Shown here one piece after another: positions 48,799-53,765 of a stretch of 53,765 bases of DNA. Origin of the DNA: a virus. Under the pieces are notes generated by a model, which was not told where the DNA came from, did no database searches, and worked only from the letters and a program-made list of their open reading frames with translations. The translations under genes and the position numbers were made by a program. The stretch lies in the IMG/VR virus record IMGVR_UViG_3300032046_000032, positions 1 to 53,765 of that record; one strand, written 5' to 3'. Within the stretch, counting starts at the first letter, position 1; every line of letters starts with the position of its first letter.

Positions 48799-49005
48799 AT
48801 GGCAACTGCAAAGATCGCTGGTGGCCTATACATTGGTGTAGATGGCCAGTACCATGACGCTAACGGTAAGCCTATTCCGGACGAAGTCGTCCAGGCTGTC
48901 TTAGGCACAGTAGTACCTGCGTCGCCGACGGAAGAATCGACTGAAACCCCAGCCCCTGTGCTCCCTGAGGCTTCTACGCTGAAGGGCAAGGGCAAGGGCG
49001 GCTAA
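48799..49005 (+). CDS. Small hypothetical protein
   Basis: 68 residues from ATG 48799 (AGAAGGAGATAATACT). AKIAGGLYIGVDGQYHDANG then a Pro/Glu-rich stretch and a KGKGKGG end. Typical of short accessory genes between capsid and neck genes. Confidence 0.6.
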   Translation: MATAKIAGGLYIGVDGQYHDANGKPIPDEVVQAVLGTVVPASPTEESTETPAPVLPEASTLKGKGKGG

Positions 49006-49006
49006 C

Positions 49007-49465
49007 ATGGCTTACGGTACGTCTACAGGCGTTGCAGCCTTTGCACAGATGTGGACAGTTAGTGGTGTGTGGGTCGATCCTGCTGCAGGCCCCCCTGTTG
49101 TCACAGGTACGAATCCTACCTTGACCCAAGTAACATCATGGCTTGCTGAGATTTCGGCGATGATGGACTTGGCCTTGTCAAATGCAGGGTTCGTCGTACC
49201 TGTAACCGTATCAGCAGCCGTTGCAGCAATTACGCCTTACATCCAAGCTCTCGTCGCCGATCTATGCCACGCTGCAAACTCTTCAGGTAGATTCTTTACC
49301 GAGAGAATCATCGAGCGTGGCATGTCGCCAATGATAATTGTACAGCAGAACATCAACGGTTGGGTAGCTGATAACATGCAAGGCTTGATGAATTTAGGCG
49401 TACCATATGTAGGCACGGATCGACCCATAACTGCATTCTCGGTACCACCCAAAAGGCAGCTATAG
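49007..49465 (+). CDS. Head completion/adaptor protein candidate
   Basis: 152 residues. All-alpha pattern TQVTSWLAEISAMMDLALSN, ITPYIQALVADLCHAANSSG fits the head-tail connector (gp6/gp15-like) proteins that follow the capsid gene. The assignment rests on gene order plus helix pattern. Confidence 0.6.
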   Translation: MAYGTSTGVAAFAQMWTVSGVWVDPAAGPPVVTGTNPTLTQVTSWLAEISAMMDLALSNAGFVVPVTVSAAVAAITPYIQALVADLCHAANSSGRFFTERIIERGMSPMIIVQQNINGWVADNMQGLMNLGVPYVGTDRPITAFSVPPKRQL

Positions 49466-49469
49466 TCCT

Positions 49470-49979
49470 ATGCCGCAAGTAACGCTTCGTATTAGAAGTA
49501 ACATACCAATAGTGCGCCAAGGGTTTGAGCGCTTACGTAAAGCTGTACCAGAGATTGGTAGGATGCGTTTGTTCAGCGCCGCAAAGGAGCTTGTACGTAG
49601 GATGAGTATACCTGGCAGAGCCCCGACATATCCGATCCGTTGGGATACCGCCAAGCAGCGTAGGTCCTTCTTCGCGTCAAAAGGTTTTGGCCATGGGGTA
49701 CCTGCGGTACGGACAGACAGGTACATAAGTGGTTGGTCCGTTGAGCGCCACACTGCCCACAGTTATACCGTTGTCAATAAGGTGCTACATGCTAGATTTG
49801 TTGGTGGTCTACTGACTCGAGACACGCAATCCCAGATCCATAAAGGCAGGTGGCCACTACTGCGCGACATGTTTGAGAGGGTTGTTGCTACACTGCCCGA
49901 GACAGTTTCAAGGCACTTGATAAAGTACATAGCCCGAGGCATGAAGAGCGTGCCCACGGAAAGCGAAAGTGGCGAATGA
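49470..49979 (+). CDS. HK97 gp10-like / neck protein
   Basis: 169 residues. PQVTLRIRSNIPIVRQGFER, ELVRRMSIPGRAPTYPIRWD and the YISGWSVERHTAHSYTVVN strand with HARFVGG match gp10-like tail completion proteins. The pro-Arg-rich turn GRAPTYPIRWD is typical. Confidence 0.75.
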   Translation: MPQVTLRIRSNIPIVRQGFERLRKAVPEIGRMRLFSAAKELVRRMSIPGRAPTYPIRWDTAKQRRSFFASKGFGHGVPAVRTDRYISGWSVERHTAHSYTVVNKVLHARFVGGLLTRDTQSQIHKGRWPLLRDMFERVVATLPETVSRHLIKYIARGMKSVPTESESGE

Positions 49980-50440
49980 CCGACTTTTATAGTGAATGCG
50001 AAACCGGACTAGTGACCTTACTAAGGTCACTAACAACGTACTTCGTGCATGACTGGCAGGTGTCCGATGATGATTCGGTTATCATGCGCGGTGGCGAGTA
50101 CTTTGCTATTGTCCGGCCGGGAGCCTTTCCGTATACTAGGCAAACAGAGCGGCTGTCGATTGTTAACTGGACAGTTGTGATGGATATTTGCGTAAGGTAC
50201 GTGGAGTACAAAGCGTCTTGGAACAAATTCAAAGCGTTCCGTTCAGCCATATTCAACCTGTTGATGGAGTACCCCACGCTTAATGGGACAGCAGGTGTTA
50301 TCAGTGCCGACTTGACTGGTAGCGAGCAGGCTCAATACCTAAAGTTCTCTGACGCACCTGACGCGAAGCCTAACTTTATCATTCAAACAGTTAGGGCAGT
50401 GATAGCGCAGTACATCCAATATTCAGCAGGTGAGTTCTAG
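49976..50440 (+). CDS. Tail terminator/completion protein candidate
   Basis: 154 residues, overlapping the previous stop. Alpha/beta pattern MTDFYSECETGLVTLLRSLT, GGEYFAIVRPGAFPYTRQTE fits tail terminator (gpU-like) proteins by position and size. Confidence 0.65.
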   Translation: MTDFYSECETGLVTLLRSLTTYFVHDWQVSDDDSVIMRGGEYFAIVRPGAFPYTRQTERLSIVNWTVVMDICVRYVEYKASWNKFKAFRSAIFNLLMEYPTLNGTAGVISADLTGSEQAQYLKFSDAPDAKPNFIIQTVRAVIAQYIQYSAGEF

Positions 50441-50455
50441 TAGGAAGGAGTTGTT

Positions 50456-50635
50456 ATGACAGACAAAGTGAAGTGCCCGATTTGCGGCGAAATGATTGAG
50501 TTCGTACCGCACCCTGACAAGCCTGGTAGACAAGTTGCGTACTGCACTTGCCGAGGAGAAGAGGTGGCTGTGGTTGAAACCGAAACCACCTCGTCCGCCA
50601 GGGCCTCGTTCAAAGAGAAGGAGAGTGTGAAATGA
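50456..50635 (+). CDS. Small zinc-ribbon protein (59 residues)
   Basis: ATG 50456 with AGGAAGGAGTTGTT upstream; the TGA overlaps the major tail ATG. MTDKVKCPICGEMIEF and YCTCRGEEV give CxxC and CxC half-sites, then a charged tail. Function unknown. Confidence 0.7.
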   Translation: MTDKVKCPICGEMIEFVPHPDKPGRQVAYCTCRGEEVAVVETETTSSARASFKEKESVK

Positions 50636-51441
50636 CTGTTGTATCTGGTGAGCTGTATGCTGTTGGCGCCCGTCGTGCCATCTTGTTCGCGCTGAACGCT
50701 GCTGGGCTTCCATTGCCCACTGCGGCTGGCGCGACTGCGTACGAGGGCATCGAAGTCCTTGGTGTCAAGAACTTCGAGCTCGCTATCCCGGCTGTCCGCA
50801 AGATCACCCATAGTGGCAATGATCGTGTGATGGCCTACGACTTCCTACCCGCAATCGAAGGTGCTAGTGGGACGTTAACTGTTGCCGGACGTAGCTTATC
50901 CTTAGATGCTATGGTTGCCGGTGTCAAAGTAGTAACCTTGGCAGAGACAAAGCTCCTCGCGCAGATTACTGACCAGCAAGGCGCGGAACCTGACATAGCA
51001 CTGTTTATCGCCCAGCAGGCTAAAGATGCCTCGAGCCGCAGTCGTCGGTACCGCTACCAAATCGTTCCCAAGGGTGTCATCTCAGCAGTCCCACCTGGCA
51101 TGAACGAAAACCCAGCTGAGACGAAGTACGAGATCGTCATTAGTCCGACGACTAAGCACTTGTGGGGCTTGGCTTTCACAGTTGCTGCAGATGGTTGTCT
51201 AGAAGCTGGTGTGGTCGAAGGCATGGCAGAGGCGCGGCCTAACATTGTAGCTTGGTTGGGTAATAGCACCGTAACCGTGTTTAACTTCCCAACCGCCAAA
51301 CCTGCAGTGTCCGTTGGTAAGATTCACGCTACGTACAAGGATGGTGTGTTGGTTGTCCCAGACACCATTACTGTTACATCGCTTACGTTCACTACGCCTC
51401 CCGCTACTGGCTCCATCATCGTTACTATCTACGAGTATTAA
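50632..51441 (+). CDS. Major tail protein
   Basis: 269 residues. Beta-rich: GELYAVGARRAILFALNAAG, ITHSGNDRVMAYDFLPAIEG, YEIVISPTTKHLWGLAFTVA. It is followed by the G/GT chaperones and tape measure, as expected for the major tail tube subunit. A C-terminal Ig-like extension (about 225-269) is likely. Confidence 0.8.
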   Translation: MTVVSGELYAVGARRAILFALNAAGLPLPTAAGATAYEGIEVLGVKNFELAIPAVRKITHSGNDRVMAYDFLPAIEGASGTLTVAGRSLSLDAMVAGVKVVTLAETKLLAQITDQQGAEPDIALFIAQQAKDASSRSRRYRYQIVPKGVISAVPPGMNENPAETKYEIVISPTTKHLWGLAFTVAADGCLEAGVVEGMAEARPNIVAWLGNSTVTVFNFPTAKPAVSVGKIHATYKDGVLVVPDTITVTSLTFTTPPATGSIIVTIYEY

Positions 51442-51442
51442 C

Positions 51443-51802
51443 ATGGAGCTCAAACGTGAAGTTGTCGAGTTCCGAGATGGTACAGAGCTGACCGTAATAG
51501 AAGCTAACTGGGCTATCTCCATGCGGCTTCAGGAACTGGAAGCGCTGGCTGTGAAGAGCCCGCTTGAAGATGATGCACAGCAGACATTCAACTTGGTTAT
51601 ATATCCCAAGCTCGCAGCCTGCACCTCTGGTAAAGTTCCCAGTCTCCAAGAAGCACTTGAGATGCCTTCTACGGAGCTAGACAAGTGGTATTTCGCGGTC
51701 AAGCGTTTGAACCCTGACTGGTTCGTCGTACTGGAGCGAGCTTCGAAAGAAGCAGTCACGAAAAAAAAAGGGAAGAAGCCGATAGAATCTACGAAAGACT
51801 AA
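51443..51802 (+). CDS. Tail assembly chaperone G
   Basis: 119 residues from ATG 51443. MELKREVVEFRDGTELTVIE, QTFNLVIYPKLAACTSGKVP and the Lys-rich C-terminus (KKKGKKPIESTKD) match the G-type chaperone that lies between the major tail and tape measure genes. A nine-A run near its end is the frameshift site. Confidence 0.85.
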   Translation: MELKREVVEFRDGTELTVIEANWAISMRLQELEALAVKSPLEDDAQQTFNLVIYPKLAACTSGKVPSLQEALEMPSTELDKWYFAVKRLNPDWFVVLERASKEAVTKKKGKKPIESTKD

Positions 51803-52053
51803 TATCGGCATTTGGGAGCGACGGCACTGGTGACTTGCCTGATTACCTCGACCTGTCGGAAGAGGAAATTAACAAGTACTGGGGACAGTGGCTTTTGTGG
51901 CGAGCAACTGGTAGACGTCTCGATTTCGACGCCGCGCAGAAGGTGCCTGCTAGAATGCTACACGTGATTATGCTGCTCGACGACTTGTATGCACGACTTG
52001 AGATTCAACATGACAAAAATAAGGCCACAGGTGACATAAATGGCATGGGCTGA
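51443..52053 (+). CDS. GT tail assembly chaperone by -1 frameshift
   Basis: A -1 shift at the A-run joins G to the next frame (from about 51769), giving REEADRIYERLISAFGSD and then GDLPDYLDLSEEEINKYWGQ to the stop at 52053, about 203 residues in total. The T frame has no ATG of its own at its start (51835 is TTG). The GT product chaperones the tape measure. Confidence 0.85.
51761..51772 (+). promoter_or_regulatory. Slippery A9GGG frameshift site
   Basis: Nine A residues then GGG at 51761-51772. A -1 shift here enters the open T frame. Confidence 0.85.
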
Positions 52054-53765
52054 AAAACAGGGCGAAGTTGACGTCATACTGCGCTTCGAAATGGATGAGG
52101 CTGCTCAAAAGAGGGTTCAGCAGGGTATATCTACCATTGGCGAAGAGCTCGATAAGCTAAGAGTGATTGTAGCAGACGAAACTGCTTCTAAGTTAGCTCA
52201 CGCAAATGAGATGAAGCGTCTGAAGGATCTCGCGACTGAAGCCCTAAGAGTTCAGTCAGGCTGGAGACGCATGCAGTTTGCTGCACGGAGTATGGGGGAA
52301 GTGTTTATGATCACAACGGCTGCTAGTACAGCCATGTTTGTCGGAGCCGTTGCCTTAGCTAGCAAGTATGTTACAGACGCAAAAGCCGCAACTGCGGTCG
52401 TTCAGGGCTGGCGTGTAAGCGTCGACGAGCTAAAAACATCCCAAAGCCGTGTTGGAGCAGTGTTAGCGGCACAGATACTGCCTCTACTGGAGAAAGCGGC
52501 CGCTCTAGCTGATAAGGCAGCCGCATTTGCGGAAGCACATCCAGGCGCACTTAAGGCTGCTGTGAGCGTAGCGGGTGTGGTTATGGGTCTTTCCGCTATA
52601 GGCATGGCTGTCTCTAAGGGCATCAAAATCTATGCTGACATCGGCTACATGGCAGCGACGTACCGTCAGGCTGCAGCCGCAGCAGTATACGAAACAGCAT
52701 CAGTAGTAGACCTTGAAGCGGCTAACATACACATGGCAGCTGCTACTATGCAGGTTACTGGCGCTGTCGCAGCTCCTGTTGCCGGTGCTGTAACAGGCCC
52801 TGCAGCAGCCGCTGCCGCGGCATGGGCAGCAGCTAAATCGGCAGGTGCAGCAGCACAAAAAGCCTCTGAAACGGCAGCAAAGGCAGTAGCAGGCACGCTC
52901 GGGGCGAAATTGGCGGCGGAAAATGCAGTCATAGCTTGGGCAAAGGCACACGAAGCTGAAAACGCATACTGGAAAGCAGCGACAGCAGCTAGGGCAGCAG
53001 AAGCAGCTCCGCTAGGGGCCGCACCAGCTGCGGCTAAGGGTGCAGGCCTCCTGGCAACTCTCCCAGCTATCATTACGGTAGTGTTAGGGATTATGCTAGG
53101 CATGGGCATCTACGACAAGATCGCAGAAGCAACAGGTCGATCGAGTGCTAAGACCATCCTGGGCCAATGGACTTCAGTGGGTGCAGGAGCCGGGCTGGGT
53201 GCGCTTGGTGCAGGAGTTGCAGGGGTGAAAGCGCTGCTCTCAGGGAAGGATATCATTGAAGCCATACGTACGGGTGCCACGATTGGTTTCCGAGAAGGTT
53301 TTCTAGGAATGAGCAAGATGACCGGCGTTGCTCCTACCCCTGCCGTCGGTTCTACTGAGTACATGAGCATGTTTGTCAAGCAGAATCTCCAACTGTGGAT
53401 AGACTATAACAAGCAGATGACCACGGTGACTGAGACCTACAACAAGCAGCGGTTAGCTTTGGACGTTACCTACGAGAAACAACGTACTGACACGGTAGCT
53501 AGTTACAACCAGCAACGTGCGGCAGCTGAGGAGAGTTACAATCTTGGTGTTTCTAGGTCTTGGCGTGACTTCGAGGAGGGCGAAAGTGCTTCCATACAAC
53601 AGTACTACGAAGACAGAGTAAAAGCTGCCCAAGACTACGCGAAGAGAATTCGCGAGATGGAGCAGGACCACCAGATTGAAATGGCCCGTGATTTGGAGGA
53701 TCACGAAGATAGACAACGAGAGTTATTGGAGTCACGCGACGGGCTGGCGATGATACGTGAAGACG
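52040..53765 (+). CDS. Tail tape-measure protein, N-terminal part (continues at position 1)
   Basis: The frame opens at ATG 52040, overlaps the end of the T chaperone frame by 14 bases, and runs off the window without a stop. Because 53639-53765 equals 1-127, it continues in the same frame to the stop at 846, giving about 814 residues. The N-terminal part has charged helices, then hydrophobic stretches (for example AASTAMFVGAVALA, and an ITVVLGIMLGMG segment near 53080), long Ala-rich helices, and from about 53360 a charged coiled coil rich in Tyr, Gln, Glu and Arg. Tape measures set tail length and are released into the host envelope at injection. Position directly after the frameshifted G/GT pair is diagnostic. 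Confidence 0.9.
   Translation, partial: MAWAEKQGEVDVILRFEMDEAAQKRVQQGISTIGEELDKLRVIVADETASKLAHANEMKRLKDLATEALRVQSGWRRMQFAARSMGEVFMITTAASTAMFVGAVALASKYVTDAKAATAVVQGWRVSVDELKTSQSRVGAVLAAQILPLLEKAAALADKAAAFAEAHPGALKAAVSVAGVVMGLSAIGMAVSKGIKIYADIGYMAATYRQAAAAAVYETASVVDLEAANIHMAAATMQVTGAVAAPVAGAVTGPAAAAAAAWAAAKSAGAAAQKASETAAKAVAGTLGAKLAAENAVIAWAKAHEAENAYWKAATAARAAEAAPLGAAPAAAKGAGLLATLPAIITVVLGIMLGMGIYDKIAEATGRSSAKTILGQWTSVGAGAGLGALGAGVAGVKALLSGKDIIEAIRTGATIGFREGFLGMSKMTGVAPTPAVGSTEYMSMFVKQNLQLWIDYNKQMTTVTETYNKQRLALDVTYEKQRTDTVASYNQQRAAAEESYNLGVSRSWRDFEEGESASIQQYYEDRVKAAQDYAKRIREMEQDHQIEMARDLEDHEDRQRELLESRDGLAMIRED
53639..53765 (+). repeat. 127-bp copy of window start
   Basis: Identical to 1-127. 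It shows the contig is circular (or circularly permuted), with the repeat an assembly overlap rather than a physical terminus. Confidence 0.95.

Noticed and set aside
1-53765. Temperate phage (integrase, attachment site)
   Set aside because: No integrase, serine recombinase or attachment-like repeat was found; the HTH proteins alone are not evidence of lysogeny.
1-53765. CRISPR array or anti-CRISPR locus
   Set aside because: No regularly spaced repeats; the small unknown proteins cannot be called anti-CRISPRs from sequence.
53639-53765. Short physical direct terminal repeat
   Set aside because: The length equals a common assembly k-mer and lies in the middle of a structural gene, so it is an assembly overlap.

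Overview
The window is the complete genome of a tailed phage (Caudoviricetes, siphovirus layout), assembled as a circular contig. Bases 1-127 are repeated exactly at 53639-53765 and the tape-measure gene reads in frame across that junction, so the unique genome is 53,638 bp, opened inside the tape-measure gene. I see no integrase, no partition system and no CRISPR array. The host cannot be named from the sequence. Sigma70/SigA-like promoters (-10 TATAAT), AGGAGG-type ribosome binding sites and a GH25 muramidase endolysin show a peptidoglycan-walled bacterium.

Layout. (1) A rightward late block runs 39481 -> 53638 -> 1 -> 9514. It holds terminase small and large subunits, portal, a compositionally different block of structural genes (43006-45932), scaffold, a capsid accessory protein, major capsid, neck and completion proteins, major tail protein, G/GT tail chaperones with a -1 frameshift site, tape measure, distal tail and fibre or lectin-like proteins, GH25 endolysin and two membrane proteins (holin candidates). 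It ends at a strong terminator at 9537-9573. (2) A leftward block runs 39302 -> 9491. Its distal part (25593 -> 9491) carries DNA metabolism: RuvC-like resolvase, tRNA(CAU), DnaQ-like exonuclease, SNF2-type helicase, Cas4/RecB-like nuclease, RecA-like ATPase, DUF669-like protein, primase-helicase, a 7-deazaguanine pathway (QueC, QueD, QueE, FolE and a DpdA-like transglycosylase) and a uracil-DNA glycosylase/family A DNA polymerase fusion. Four homing or HNH-type endonuclease genes are interspersed. The proximal part (26213 -> 39302) holds about 30 small, mostly unrecognised genes. (3) A pivot region (35.7-39.5 kb) has AT-rich non-coding DNA with palindromes, three small rightward genes and the two divergent promoters that start the leftward regulator and the late operon.

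How it works together. FolE, QueD, QueE and QueC would convert GTP to preQ0. The DpdA-like protein would exchange it for guanine in DNA, so the phage DNA probably carries 2'-deoxy-7-cyano-7-deazaguanine as protection against restriction. The small early genes are driven by at least ten near-identical promoters sharing a CAATG(A/C)CCC block. Most of these leaders carry a stem-loop close to the 5' end and an AAGGAG ribosome binding site. Longer RNA hairpins sit between a stop codon and the next ribosome binding site many times in the leftward block. Six related HTH proteins and one triple-HTH protein are candidate regulators. The least expected structures are a 22-bp inverted repeat bracketing the DUF669 gene, an H-type pseudoknot abutting the queE ribosome binding site, and the repeated promoter/leader-hairpin system.
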